Shown here one piece after another: positions 1-8,435 of a stretch of DNA of 64,000 nt. Origin of the DNA: RU20A sp042610495 (GTDB lineage Bacteria > Pseudomonadota > Alphaproteobacteria > Rhizobiales > Rhizobiaceae); NCBI RefSeq assembly GCF_042610495.1, contig NZ_JBHGAP010000004.1:124001-188000 (forward strand). The letters are read 5' to 3'. Each line of letters starts with the position of its first letter. Position 1 is the stretch's first letter. A program made the translations under genes and the position numbers. The notes under the pieces were generated by a model. The model did not search any database and was not told the DNA's origin. It saw nothing but the letters and a program-made list of their open reading frames with translations.

Positions 1-1
1 C

Positions 2-127
2 GGCATGCCCGTTGGCCTGACGTTTACAGGTCCCGCCTATGGCGATACGGCCCTGCTCGCGCTGGCCGCGGCCTTCGAAGCAACCGGATCGAGACGTCAG
101 CCGCCACCGCTGACACCACGGCTTTGA
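2..127 (+). CDS. C-terminal fragment of an amidase-signature family protein
   Basis: The frame is open from the left edge and ends at TGA 125-127, leaving 41 residues. The stretch GMPVGLTFTGPAYGDTALL followed by an Ala-rich helix ending AFEATG resembles the C-terminal end of amidase-signature hydrolases (GatA/AtzF/allophanate hydrolase type), where a G-P-V-G-L/Q-x-x-G-P segment is common. The catalytic Ser-Ser-Lys part lies outside the window, so the substrate cannot be named. It runs in the same direction as the Rrf2 gene, 130 bp downstream. Confidence 0.6.
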   Translation, partial: GMPVGLTFTGPAYGDTALLALAAAFEATGSRRQPPPLTPRL

Positions 128-257
128 CAGGGCCCGCTCAAACTGAACTGGGAATGACGCCGTTGCGCTTGCTCTTATTCCTTGCAAAAACTATTTACTT
201 ACTCAGATATCGTAGTTTAGGCCAAAAAGGGTCGCGAAGAGTTGGGCAAGGCAGAGA
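128..257 (+). promoter_or_regulatory. Promoter region of the Rrf2 gene
   Basis: This 130-bp gap contains an AT-rich core at about 181-225. An inverted repeat AAACTA (188-193) / TAGTTT (213-218) with a 19-bp spacer lies in it and could be an operator. An AAGG ribosome binding site lies just before the ATG at 258. No T-rich terminator follows the upstream amidase fragment. The operator reading is inference. Confidence 0.35.
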
Positions 258-713
258 ATGCTGACGAAAAAAGGCAAGTACGGGCTGAAGGCGTTGATCG
301 ATCTCGCCAGTCTCGACCCGGGTGAAACGACGTTCGTAACGGACATTGCAGCGCGCAATACGATCCCGAAGAAATTCCTCGATACGATCCTGCTTGAGCT
401 TCGCAATGCGGGCATGCTGCGCTCGAAGAAAGGTCCCGGCGGCGGCTATGCCCTCTCCAAGCCGGCCAGTGACATCCGCATCGGCCACGTCATTCGCGTG
501 CTCGATGGTCCATTGGCCCCGATCCGCTGTGCCAGCCGCACGGCCTACGAGCCGTGTGACGATTGTTCGAACCCGGATGATTGCCAGGTTCGCTTGTCGA
601 TGACCGATGTGCGCGATGCCATCGCCGCCATTCTCGACACGATGACCCTGGCCGATCTCGTCGCCAAGGGACGCGAAACCCCAGCAGGTGCGGCACTCCT
701 CGCCGGCGAATAG
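258..713 (+). CDS. Rrf2-family transcriptional regulator with a cysteine cluster
   Basis: A 151-residue protein, the usual length for Rrf2/IscR-type regulators. The N-terminus MLTKKGKYGLKALIDLA is the typical Rrf2 helix, followed by a winged helix with KKFLDTILLELRNAGML and the wing segment GPGGGYALS (about 59-67). Four cysteines, C91, C100, C103 and C109, lie in the region where IscR/NsrR-type members hold an Fe-S cluster or where sulfur-responsive members sense metabolites. The spacing is not the classical IscR CX5CX5C. It stands next to a sulfonate-utilization island, so control of those genes is a reasonable inference. The start is supported by an AAGG-like site upstream. Confidence 0.85.
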   Translation: MLTKKGKYGLKALIDLASLDPGETTFVTDIAARNTIPKKFLDTILLELRNAGMLRSKKGPGGGYALSKPASDIRIGHVIRVLDGPLAPIRCASRTAYEPCDDCSNPDDCQVRLSMTDVRDAIAAILDTMTLADLVAKGRETPAGAALLAGE

Positions 714-755
714 GCCGGCGACCGGAGATTGACCGCAGCGACCGCGCCTCGGCCT

Positions 756-1301
756 TCAGTCGAGGCGGTGGTAACGGCCGCCCTGGTAGGCGAGCGAGCG
801 GCCCTCACCCTGGAGGACGCCGACGACACGGCCGATGACGATCACGTGGCTGTGGCGCTCGATGGCCTCTTCCAGTTCGCAATCAATGGCCGCAACAGCG
901 TTCGACAGGAGAAGCGCGCCGCTTTCGCCGCGCTGCCAATCCGCGCCCGCATAGCGGTCCGGCCCCTTGATGCCCCCGATGCCGGCAAAGCGGTTGGCGA
1001 CCTCCTCGTGTTCGGGCCCGATGATGTTGACGCTGAAGAATCCGGCGCGTTGCAGGATCGGCCATGTGGACGACGTCCGGTTCAGCGCAACCATCATGCG
1101 TGGCGGATCGACCGACAGGGCCGTTGCCGAGGTGACCGTCGCTCCGGTGAGATCGGCACCTTCACCCGTGGCAATGACGCTGACGCCGCCGGCGAGCGTT
1201 CGCAGCGCCCCCTTCAGTGCCGAGGGGTCGATTTCCGGACGGGGAAAGGCGGTCAGCGTGGCGACGGGGTCGAAGTCGCTGCGGGAAAAGGCTTGGCTCA
1301 T
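756..1301 (-). CDS. Flavin reductase domain protein (FMN reductase partner of SsuD)
   Basis: A 181-residue protein of the flavin-reductase-like FMN-binding family. It carries the usual core: TLAGGVSVIAT, then GATVTSATALSVDPPRMMVALN, a FSVNII strand and a C-terminal GRYHRLD. Members supply reduced FMN to two-component monooxygenases. The frame stays open upstream to about 1391, but the ATG at 1301 has an AGGA site 7 bases before it and starts MSQAFSRSD, so I chose it. It lies 46 bp downstream of ssuD on the same strand, which makes SsuD the probable partner. It belongs to the PF01613-like family and not to the NAD(P)H-dependent SsuE fold. Confidence 0.85.
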   Translation of the reverse strand: MSQAFSRSDFDPVATLTAFPRPEIDPSALKGALRTLAGGVSVIATGEGADLTGATVTSATALSVDPPRMMVALNRTSSTWPILQRAGFFSVNIIGPEHEEVANRFAGIGGIKGPDRYAGADWQRGESGALLLSNAVAAIDCELEEAIERHSHVIVIGRVVGVLQGEGRSLAYQGGRYHRLD

Positions 1302-1347
1302 CGCTGCATCCTGTCTGTTTTGAAGATCTGGCGAGGTGGCATTCACA

Positions 1348-2517
1348 TCAGGAGCCGGAGGCAAGCTTGACATTGCCGCCATGGCCGCCACCGCCGAAAA
1401 CCTGACGCACGCCGAAGTCGGAGCGAAGCGCGCCGACAGGGCTTTGCAGGCCGAGTTCGGGGAAAAGAAGTTCCGAGACCGTGTAGGCCTCCTCGAGATG
1501 CGGATAGCCGGACGCGATCACCGTATCGATGCCGATATCCTGATACTCGCGCAGCCGCGCAGCGACCGTCTTCGGCGAACCGACGAGCGCAGTACCGGCG
1601 CCGGAGCGGACGAGGCCGATACCCGCCCAAAGATTGGGTGAAACTTCCAGCTTGTCGCGCCGTCCGTTGTGGAGCGCCACCATGCGGGCCTGGCCGACGG
1701 AATCGGAGTTCTTCGCGAATACTTCCTGGGCTGCGGCGATGGTCTCGTCGGAAAGGCGCGAGATCAGCCGGTCGGCAGCCTCCCAGGCCTCCTCGTCCGT
1801 TTCGCGAACGATGAAGTGGAGACGGATGCCGAAGCTGACAGTGCGGCCATGGGCTGCGGCGGCCTTGCGGGCCGCGTCGACCTTCTCGGCCACCTGCGCC
1901 GGCGGTTCGCCCCAGGTGAGATACTTGTCGATAATGCCGCCGCTGAAATCGATGGCCGCGTCGGAGGAGCCGCCGAAATAGAGCGGCGGACGGGGACTCT
2001 GCACCGGCGGAAGGCCCAGCCGCGCATGGTGCGCCTGGATATACTTGCCGTCGAGATGAGCTTCGCCGCGCTCCAGAAGACCGTTGAAGACCTGGAAGAA
2101 TTCGTCGGCGTGATCATAGCGCTCGTCATGCGGCAGGAAGATGCCGTCACCGGCCAGTTCCTGGGCGCTGCCGCCGACGACGATGTTGAGCAGCAGGCGG
2201 CCGTTCGAGACGCGGTCGAGCGTCGAGGCCAGGCGGGCGTAATAGGCTGGTGAAGCCGTGCCCGGGCGGACGGCCACCAGGAACTTCAGCCGTTCCGTAT
2301 GGGCTGCTAGGTCGGCGGCCAGGATGAAGGATTCCTCGCAGGCGACACCGGTGGGGATCAGCACGCCGGAATAGCCGAGGCGGTCCGCGGCGCGCGCGAT
2401 CTCGCGGAAATAAGCGGGATCCGCCGGCCGGGCCCGGTCATCCGAACCGAGATAGGCGCCATCCCCGGAGGAGGGGATGAACCAGAGAAAATCCAGGGGA
2501 GCGCGGGCATCCGTCAT
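1348..2517 (-). CDS. ssuD: FMNH2-dependent alkanesulfonate monooxygenase SsuD
   Basis: A 389-residue protein; the well-known E. coli SsuD is about 381 residues. It releases sulfite from alkanesulfonates using FMNH2 and O2. It closely follows the SsuD pattern through its length: FLWFIPSSGDGAYLGS, ADRLGYSGVLIPTG, ERLKFLVAVRPG, STLDRVSNGRLLLNIVVGG, YFGGSSDAAIDF, KYLTWGEPP, RLHFIVRETDEEAW and ISPNLWAG-like SPNLWAGIGLVRSGAGTAL. The active-site region Cys in TGVACEE is kept. It is first in an operon with the flavin reductase. No ssuA, ssuB or ssuC is adjacent. A 13-bp palindrome lies in its upstream region (2628-2640). Confidence 0.93.
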   Translation of the reverse strand: MTDARAPLDFLWFIPSSGDGAYLGSDDRARPADPAYFREIARAADRLGYSGVLIPTGVACEESFILAADLAAHTERLKFLVAVRPGTASPAYYARLASTLDRVSNGRLLLNIVVGGSAQELAGDGIFLPHDERYDHADEFFQVFNGLLERGEAHLDGKYIQAHHARLGLPPVQSPRPPLYFGGSSDAAIDFSGGIIDKYLTWGEPPAQVAEKVDAARKAAAAHGRTVSFGIRLHFIVRETDEEAWEAADRLISRLSDETIAAAQEVFAKNSDSVGQARMVALHNGRRDKLEVSPNLWAGIGLVRSGAGTALVGSPKTVAARLREYQDIGIDTVIASGYPHLEEAYTVSELLFPELGLQSPVGALRSDFGVRQVFGGGGHGGNVKLASGS

Positions 2518-2627
2518 CGCATGTCATCCAGATCTGTTGAGCCGTCGCCGTCGGGCGAACCGTGAAGCGGCACCCGTCTGCCGAAACCAGCGCGATCGGG
2601 TGCGTATGCGGCAAGAATAATAATGTC

Positions 2628-2640
2628 TATAAATTTTATA
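2628..2640. promoter_or_regulatory. Palindromic operator candidate upstream of ssuD
   Basis: TATAAATTTTATA is a perfect palindrome around a central base, in the 191-bp gap before ssuD (minus strand). Similar AT-rich elements occur before the sugar-type ABC operon (13207-13219, TATAAATTAAATG) and in the divergent promoter at 5713-5728. It could be a regulator site, a -10 region, or both. The link to the Rrf2 protein is inference. Confidence 0.4.
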
Positions 2641-2708
2641 AGGAATGATTTTCCGTTCTTTCGGCCCTGCGGAGATGGAAACAACTGTCGGCGGTGCCAC
2701 CTGCGTCT

Positions 2709-4145
2709 TCAACCGACCGATTTCAGGGGTGCCGGTTCGTGGTCTTGTTGCACCGCCAAATGCGCGAGAAGGCCTTCGGCGACCAGCTCGGCATTTTCTG
2801 TCACTTGTGGCAGGCCCATCAGTTCGCCAAAGGTGCCGCGGGCCAGCGGGCCGGCGATGAAGAGACCTTCTACGGCTCTGCCTTTCGCCGAAATGGCGAC
2901 GGATCGGGTATCGCAGGCGATGCCGAGCCCGGTGTCGCACAGCGTCAGCAGTCCTTCTGCCTCGAGGTTTGCCAGGAAGGGCTGAGACTGGAGGATGCTG
3001 CCATGGGCTGGACCGGTCGTCACCACGATGTGACGGACGGTGAGCGCGTGCGGTTCCCGGGTTCCACGCCGCCTCAACGTCACGCGCAGATCATCTCCAT
3101 TGTTCTCGACCGTCCCGATCGAGGCGGCCTCCACCGTAAGGCGGCCGTTCGCGATCGCTGCTTCCAGCACGTCATCCACCTGCGGCGCGATGCGGAACCG
3201 ATGCACATCCCAATAGGGCCGCAGGTGTCGGACGACCTTGCGCCGTTCGCCGACCGGGAGTGCCTGCCAGATCCGGCGTCCTTCGGCGCGCACCGCGTCG
3301 ATCACCGCCTGCCAGCCAATATCGGCGGTCGCCGCCGTGCGGATCGTCTCGCGTATCCGCCGCAGGAGATGCAGTGCAGTCCGGCTGGGCGGATCGATGA
3401 AGGTGCCGAACGGCTCCTGGGCCACCCGGTTGTGGCCGCGCGAACGCAGCCCTCGACGTGAGATCGCATGGATCGGGCCGTGATGACCGGACGCGGTCAG
3501 CGAAGCGATCACGTCGGCGGAGGTCAGCCCGTTGCCGACGATCAAAACCGGATCGGCTGGCCGAATGGTTACGAGAGCATCGGCCTGTGTGGCGTCAGCG
3601 ATGATGCGGGTGTCACCGGCGAAGGCCTGCAATTCGCGCGGCAGATGCGGGGCGGGATGGCTGGTGGCGATGACGATGGCGGCGGCGCTGAGGCTCGTGC
3701 CTTCCGACGTGGTGACGCGCCAGCCGTTGCCATCGTTTTTGATGGCGGTGACCGTGTCTCGCACATGGCGGATCGCGCCGGTTTCTACATAGGGTGCGAT
3801 CTCGCCGGCGACATAGCGGCCGAAATCGGCGCGGCGCGCATAGGGCAGGCCGTCACGCCCCTGAAGGTGCGCGTCATCCACAGCGACGCGGTTCTCCGCC
3901 AGGAAGTCCAGGAAGCTTTCCGGCTTATCCGGATGCAGCGTCATCTTGCCGGCGGGCACGTTGATGCGGTGCGCAGGATCTGACGTGCCGTAGGCGAGGC
4001 CCGGGCCGAGGGAAGGGCGCGGCTCGAAGATCACGATGGGCAACGTCTGGCCCGCACTGCGTTTGAGGACATGCAGCGCCGTCGCCGCGCCCGTGAAGCC
4101 GCCCCCGATGATGGCGATGGTCCGGCTCTCGCTGTCTGTACCCAC
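2709..4145 (-). CDS. FAD/NAD(P)-binding oxidoreductase
   Basis: A 478-residue protein with an N-terminal Rossmann nucleotide-binding motif (AIIGGGFTGAATALHVL), an FEPRPSLGPGLAYGT segment and INVPAG-KMTLHP. This is the pattern of the FAD-NAD(P)-binding (NAD_binding_9) family. A second nucleotide motif, VLIVGNGLTSADVIASL, is near the middle. Substrate unknown. Translation probably starts at the GTG at 4145: AGGAG lies 8 bases upstream. A GTG at 4172 is in frame but has no such site. It follows the NtaA-type monooxygenase by about 40 bp, so a role in oxidation of an organosulfur compound is inferred from context only. Confidence 0.8.
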   Translation of the reverse strand: MGTDSESRTIAIIGGGFTGAATALHVLKRSAGQTLPIVIFEPRPSLGPGLAYGTSDPAHRINVPAGKMTLHPDKPESFLDFLAENRVAVDDAHLQGRDGLPYARRADFGRYVAGEIAPYVETGAIRHVRDTVTAIKNDGNGWRVTTSEGTSLSAAAIVIATSHPAPHLPRELQAFAGDTRIIADATQADALVTIRPADPVLIVGNGLTSADVIASLTASGHHGPIHAISRRGLRSRGHNRVAQEPFGTFIDPPSRTALHLLRRIRETIRTAATADIGWQAVIDAVRAEGRRIWQALPVGERRKVVRHLRPYWDVHRFRIAPQVDDVLEAAIANGRLTVEAASIGTVENNGDDLRVTLRRRGTREPHALTVRHIVVTTGPAHGSILQSQPFLANLEAEGLLTLCDTGLGIACDTRSVAISAKGRAVEGLFIAGPLARGTFGELMGLPQVTENAELVAEGLLAHLAVQQDHEPAPLKSVG

Positions 4146-4186
4146 GGCTTGCACTCCTCTCACGCTTTGCACGAAACCGACAACGA

Positions 4187-5620
4187 TCAGCCGGCTGCCG
4201 TGCGCAACTCCGTGACACCGCCGGCTGCCTCGCGCTCGGCGGCTTCCCGGCGCTTGACGGCCTCGATATCGCGGTAGCCATCGGCCGGATGTGTGCTCGG
4301 AAGGTAGGGCCCGTCACCGAAGAGCTTTTCGCGCAGCGTCCCTGGCTTGTAGGACGTGGGATAGGCGCCGCGCTTTTGAAGCTCGGGCACGATGTGGGCG
4401 ACGATATCCTCGAAGCTGCCCGGCGTGATCGCGTAGGCGAGGTTGAAGCCGTCCACGTCCGTGTCGGCCACCCATTCCTGCAGGATATCGGCAATGCGCC
4501 CGGGCCCGCCCACGAAGACGGGGCCCATGCCGCCGATGCCGCCGAAGCGGGCGAGTTCGTCGATGGTCCAGCTCTTGTCGCCGCCTGCAATATGCTCAAC
4601 GAAGGAGTGGATGGCATTCGTCTCGATGCGCTCGACCACGTCGGTCGGTGCATACTGGCCGAAATCGATGCCGCTCCAGCCGGACATGAAGGTCAGGGAG
4701 CCGTCATAGGAGACATAGGAGCGGTAGTCCTCGAATTTCTTCAGGGCCTTTTCCTCGGTCTCGTCGGTGATGACGGTGACGAGGGTGTAGATGAAGACCT
4801 TCTTGGGGTCGCGGCCGGCGGCGGCGATGCGGGCGCGGATATCGGCGACATAGGCCTTCAGCACCGACTTGGTCGGAGCCGCCACGAAGATGCACTCGGC
4901 ATGCGCTGCGGCGAAGGCCTTGCCCGGTCCGGAGGCGCCGGCCTGATAAAGAACCGGGGTGCGCTGCGGGGACGGTTCGGTCAGACCGTAGCCGGGTACA
5001 TCGAAATATTTGCCCTTGTGGCCGATCTCATGGACCTTTTCGGGATGCGTGAAGATCCGGTTCTGCTTGTCGCGGACCACGGCACCTTCTTCCCAGGATC
5101 CCTCCAGGAGCTTGTAAAGCACCTCTAAATATTCGGCCGCGACCTCGTAGCGGTTGTCGTGACGACGCAGGCCGGCTTGGCCGACATTCTTCGCACCGCT
5201 TTCCAGATAGGAGGTCACGATATTCCAGCCGACGCGGCCCTTCGAATGGTGGTCTGCGGTCGCGAGGCGCCGGGCGAAGGTGTAGGGGTGTTCGAACGAG
5301 GTGGATACCGTGATCCCGATGCCGAGATGGGTGGTGGCAAGCGCAATCGGTGCGGCCAGCTGCAATGGGTCGTTGACCGGCAGCTGCGCTGCCTGATGCA
5401 GGGCGTGATAATTCGAGCCCTTGTAAACATCGTAGTAGCCGACGACATCGGCGATGAAGATGCCGTCGAAAATCCCCCGCTCCAGCGTGCGGGCGAGATC
5501 CTGCCAGTATTCGAGATCCTTGTAGGTTGCCGAGCGATCTTCGGGATGCGCCCATAGACCCGGCGACTGGTGGCCGACGCAGTTCATGTCGAAGGCGTTG
5601 AAACGAATGTGGCGTGTCAT
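4187..5620 (-). CDS. LLM-class flavin-dependent monooxygenase (NtaA/SnaA/DszA type)
   Basis: A 477-residue luciferase-like monooxygenase. It shows the NtaA/SnaA/DszA pattern: NAFDMNCVGHQSPGLW near the N-terminus, YWQDLARTLERGIFDGIFIAD, the GRVGWNIVTSYLESGAKN block, PVLYQAGASGPGKAFAAAHAE and a C-terminal GFNLAYAITPGSFEDIV. The family uses FMNH2 from a separate reductase to oxidize substrates such as nitrilotriacetate or dibenzothiophene sulfone. The start is the ATG at 5620, with GGAG 8 bases upstream; upstream in-frame ATGs lack one. It begins an operon with the FAD protein and is divergent from a DszC-like gene. That pairing is typical of organosulfur oxidation, but the true substrate is unknown. 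Confidence 0.87.
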   Translation of the reverse strand: MTRHIRFNAFDMNCVGHQSPGLWAHPEDRSATYKDLEYWQDLARTLERGIFDGIFIADVVGYYDVYKGSNYHALHQAAQLPVNDPLQLAAPIALATTHLGIGITVSTSFEHPYTFARRLATADHHSKGRVGWNIVTSYLESGAKNVGQAGLRRHDNRYEVAAEYLEVLYKLLEGSWEEGAVVRDKQNRIFTHPEKVHEIGHKGKYFDVPGYGLTEPSPQRTPVLYQAGASGPGKAFAAAHAECIFVAAPTKSVLKAYVADIRARIAAAGRDPKKVFIYTLVTVITDETEEKALKKFEDYRSYVSYDGSLTFMSGWSGIDFGQYAPTDVVERIETNAIHSFVEHIAGGDKSWTIDELARFGGIGGMGPVFVGGPGRIADILQEWVADTDVDGFNLAYAITPGSFEDIVAHIVPELQKRGAYPTSYKPGTLREKLFGDGPYLPSTHPADGYRDIEAVKRREAAEREAAGGVTELRTAAG

Positions 5621-5832
5621 ACCGGTACTCCGGGTAGAGGATACCGCGAGGGGCATCATGTGGGTGCTGTCAAAGCGACAGGATAACGCCCCGTGATATC
5701 GAATACAGAAAATCTATCTTTTATATCCACTATTATGCGAAATGGCTTTTCTCGCTGTCGGCGGCCCGGTTTGGAAGAATGGCGGCCATATCCGCCCATG
5801 CTGGCGGCCCCTTCCAGTTCCAGGAGAGCCCG
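5621..5832. promoter_or_regulatory. Divergent promoter region between two organosulfur monooxygenase genes
   Basis: This 212-bp gap separates divergent genes. Its centre, 5700-5740, is much more AT-rich than the flanks and contains TCTATCTTTTATATCC (5713-5728). This resembles the palindromic elements at 2628-2640 and 13207-13219. An AGGAG ribosome binding site at 5822-5826 serves the rightward gene. Confidence 0.45.
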
Positions 5833-7044
5833 ATGAACGCCCTGCATCTCGTCAAGACAACCGAAGTGGACGACAGCCGGTCGCAGCTTTTCGCCCGGGC
5901 CGAGGCGATTTCCGCCGATCTCGCCCGGCGCGGTGCCGCGCTTGATGCGGAGGGCAGGCCTCCCGTTGCGGAGATCGCCACCCTGAAGGCGGAAGGACTG
6001 CTCTCCGCCCTTCATCCGGCCTCGATCGGCGGCGGCGGGCTCGACTGGGTGGACGGGCTGCGTCTCGTGCGCATCCTGGCGCGTGGGGAAAGCTCGATCG
6101 GTCAGTTGCTCGGCTACCATTTCGTCAACAGCCAGTATCTCTATTGGGCAACCGAGGACACCGACCGTGCCCGGGATCTGGGTGTCGAAACCGTCTCCAA
6201 GCAGCTCTACTGGGGTGCCGCGGTCAACCCGCGTGATCCGGGCCTGACGCTGACGCGTGACGGCGACCACTACCGGCTGAACGGTCGCAAGACATTCTCG
6301 ACCGGAGCCCATGTCTCGGATCGCATCAATGCGAGCGCGGCCTTCGGCGACCAGGTGGCGCAGCTCATCCTGCCCACCGACAGGCCGGGTTACGTGGCCA
6401 ATGACGACTGGGACAATATCGGCCAGCGCCTGTCCGACAGCGGCAGCGTCGAGTTTCGGGATTTCCCTGTCTATGAGAGCGATTTCCTGCTGCCGCTGCA
6501 GTCACCCGGCGCCACACCCGGTGTTCTTTCCACCTTCAACACGCCGCTGATCCAGCTCGTCTTCGTCAACTTCTATCTCGGCACCGCCGAGGGCGCCCTT
6601 GCCGCGGCAACCGACTATGTGCGCACCACGACGCGTCCCTGGGTGACGTCCGGCGTGGAGCGGGCCAGCGAAGACCCCTACGTGCTGGAGCGGATCGGCG
6701 AGTTCCGCGCCGCGCTGAAAGCCACCGCAGCGCTTGCCGATGCGGCGGCCGCCAGCGTGCAGGCGGCGCTCGCCAAGGGCCGCGCGGTCACGGCGCGCGA
6801 GCGGGGCGAGGCGGCTATCGAAGCCTACGCAGCCAAGGTCAATGCGACCCATGTGTCGCTCGACGTGACAGCGCGCGTTTTCGAGTTGACGGGCGCACGC
6901 TCGACCGCGTCGCATTACCGTTTCGATCGCTATTGGCGCAATGTCCGTACCCATACGCTGCATGACCCGGTCTTCTACAAGGCGCGTGAAGTCGGCGATT
7001 TCGCCCTGAACGACCGCATCCCCGAGCCGAGCCTATACAGCTGA
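5833..7044 (+). CDS. Acyl-CoA-dehydrogenase-fold monooxygenase (DszC/SfnB-like)
   Basis: A 403-residue protein with the acyl-CoA dehydrogenase fold. Visible landmarks are LHPASIGGGGLDW, GESSIGQLLGYHFVNSQYL, NGRKTFSTGAHVSD and DDWDNIGQRLSDSGSVEF. Near the end is RYWRNVRTHTLHDPVFYK, typical of flavin-dependent monooxygenases of the DszC/SfnB branch rather than true fatty-acid dehydrogenases. The start at 5833 has AGGAG 6 bases upstream. It is divergent from the NtaA/DszA-type gene, so the two could act one after the other on a sulfur compound. A strong terminator follows at 7070-7095. It is paralogous to the gene at 7193-8407. Confidence 0.83.
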   Translation: MNALHLVKTTEVDDSRSQLFARAEAISADLARRGAALDAEGRPPVAEIATLKAEGLLSALHPASIGGGGLDWVDGLRLVRILARGESSIGQLLGYHFVNSQYLYWATEDTDRARDLGVETVSKQLYWGAAVNPRDPGLTLTRDGDHYRLNGRKTFSTGAHVSDRINASAAFGDQVAQLILPTDRPGYVANDDWDNIGQRLSDSGSVEFRDFPVYESDFLLPLQSPGATPGVLSTFNTPLIQLVFVNFYLGTAEGALAAATDYVRTTTRPWVTSGVERASEDPYVLERIGEFRAALKATAALADAAAASVQAALAKGRAVTARERGEAAIEAYAAKVNATHVSLDVTARVFELTGARSTASHYRFDRYWRNVRTHTLHDPVFYKAREVGDFALNDRIPEPSLYS

Positions 7045-7069
7045 GCGGGCGTTCTGGCCTCATTCATCG

Positions 7070-7095
7070 GGCGGTTCCTCGGGACCGCCTTTTTT
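7070..7095 (+). terminator. Intrinsic terminator after the DszC-like gene
   Basis: GGCGGT (7070-7075) pairs with ACCGCC (7084-7089) around an 8-base loop and is followed at once by six T. This is a classic Rho-independent terminator 26 bases after the stop codon of the rightward gene. Confidence 0.85.
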
Positions 7096-7132
7096 GCGTG
7101 TCGAATATGCCCGCTGAACGACATGACGCAAA

Positions 7133-7178
7133 GAGGCCCGGCACTGGCGCAGAATGATTGCCACCGGTGCCGGGCCTC
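7133..7178 (-). terminator. Hairpin at the 3' end of the sfnB operon
   Basis: GAGGCCCGGCAC (7133-7144) and GTGCCGGGCCTC (7167-7178) form a perfect 12-bp inverted repeat, 15 bp past the sfnB stop codon on the minus strand. Only a short T run (TTT) follows on that strand, so it may be a terminator or an RNA-stabilizing structure between convergent genes. Confidence 0.6.
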
Positions 7179-7192
7179 TCGACTGCCTGCGT

Positions 7193-8407
7193 TTAGAGTG
7201 CGCCGTTTCGGGGCGGAATGATCCCGTTCAGGTGATAATTGCCGACGACATGGTACTTCCAGCGTACGGGATCGTGCAGCGTGTGGGTGCGGGCGTTGCG
7301 CCAATGGCGCTCGAGGTTCAGCCCGCGCTTCGTGGCTGCCGTGCCCGCAAGTTCGAAAAGCACATTGGTCGCGTCGATGGCGAGTTCGGTCGTCAGCACC
7401 TTGGCGGCTGCGACCGAAAGGCTGGCGGCCACGACATTGTCTTCGCTCGTCGAGATCTGTGCCAGGTCCACCTTCCGGCCGGCGCGCTCAAGGGTGGCCT
7501 CGGCGGCCTCGAGTCTGATTTGCAGTTCGCCGATCCGGGAGACTGTCAACGGGTCATCGGAGGCGCGTTCAACGCCGCTGTCGGTCCAGGGACGGGCCTT
7601 CTCCCGCACGAAGGCGATGGTTTCCTTGAGTGCTGCGCGCGCAATGCCGAGATCGATGCCAGCGTGGATGATCTGGCCGACGGCGCCGATCGTTCCCGGC
7701 CGTTCAAATCCCTTCTGGTGCTGCACGACGGCATCCGAGGTCACGTAGACGTCGCGCAGGATGGTCGTGCCGCTGCCGGTGGTGCGCTGGCCGAAGCCGT
7801 CCCAGTCATCGACGATCTCGATGCCTTCGGTGCCGCGCGGGGCAAACGCCATGGTCAGGCGATTGGCGTCATCGAGCGCGAAGATGGTGATCCAGTGGGC
7901 GAAGAGAACGCCGGTGGAATAGAACTTGCGACCGTTGATGCGAAAGCCCGCACCGTCAGCCGTGATACGGGTGTTGTAATGGCCAACGGTCTTGGTGCCG
8001 ACTTCCGACAGGGCGTTGCCGAAGCGGTCGCCGGCGAGCGCGCGGCCGAAATAGAAGCGCTTCTGGTCCTCGCTACCATCGTGGCGCAAGGCTTCCAGAA
8101 TGTAGAAGTGGTTCTGCGGTATCTGTCCGATGGAACTGTCGGCCTCCGACAGGATGGCCGTCACCTCGGCCAGGACGGCATTGGAAATGTCGATGCCGCC
8201 GTACTCCGGCGGAACGGTGATGCCGAGCAGGCCTGAGGCGGAGAGGCGGTCGAGCTCTTCATGCGGCAGCGCGCGCTCCAGGTCGCGGCGGCTTGCTCCG
8301 GTTTCGAATTCCGCAGCGAGCGTGCGGGCGACAGCGATCGCCTCCTCCTCGCTTTCGATGCGGTGGGCGACGGCACGGGTTTCGGCAAGCTTGATCACAT
8401 TGCTCAT
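7193..8407 (-). CDS. sfnB: SfnB-family sulfur acquisition oxidoreductase
   Basis: A 404-residue acyl-CoA-dehydrogenase-fold protein matching the SfnB sulfur-acquisition family as I know it: HRIESEEEAIAVARTLAAEF at the start, SSIGQIPQNHFYILEALR, NGRKFYSTGVLFAHWI, DDWDGFGQRTTGSGT, and RHWRNARTHTLHDPVRWKY at the end. SfnB proteins act under sulfur limitation in oxidation of sulfones or related compounds; the exact reaction is not settled. The ATG at 8407 has AAGGA 7 bases upstream, preferred over a TTG at 8413. It is the last gene of an operon whose first four genes encode a sugar-type ABC importer. Confidence 0.87.
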   Translation of the reverse strand: MSNVIKLAETRAVAHRIESEEEAIAVARTLAAEFETGASRRDLERALPHEELDRLSASGLLGITVPPEYGGIDISNAVLAEVTAILSEADSSIGQIPQNHFYILEALRHDGSEDQKRFYFGRALAGDRFGNALSEVGTKTVGHYNTRITADGAGFRINGRKFYSTGVLFAHWITIFALDDANRLTMAFAPRGTEGIEIVDDWDGFGQRTTGSGTTILRDVYVTSDAVVQHQKGFERPGTIGAVGQIIHAGIDLGIARAALKETIAFVREKARPWTDSGVERASDDPLTVSRIGELQIRLEAAEATLERAGRKVDLAQISTSEDNVVAASLSVAAAKVLTTELAIDATNVLFELAGTAATKRGLNLERHWRNARTHTLHDPVRWKYHVVGNYHLNGIIPPRNGAL

Positions 8408-8435
8408 GGTCAATTCCTTTCCGGAAAGGCCGCTC

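Noticed and set aside
4146..4172. GTG start at 4172 for the FAD protein
   Set aside because: The GTG at 4145 has AGGAG at good spacing, while 4172 has none.
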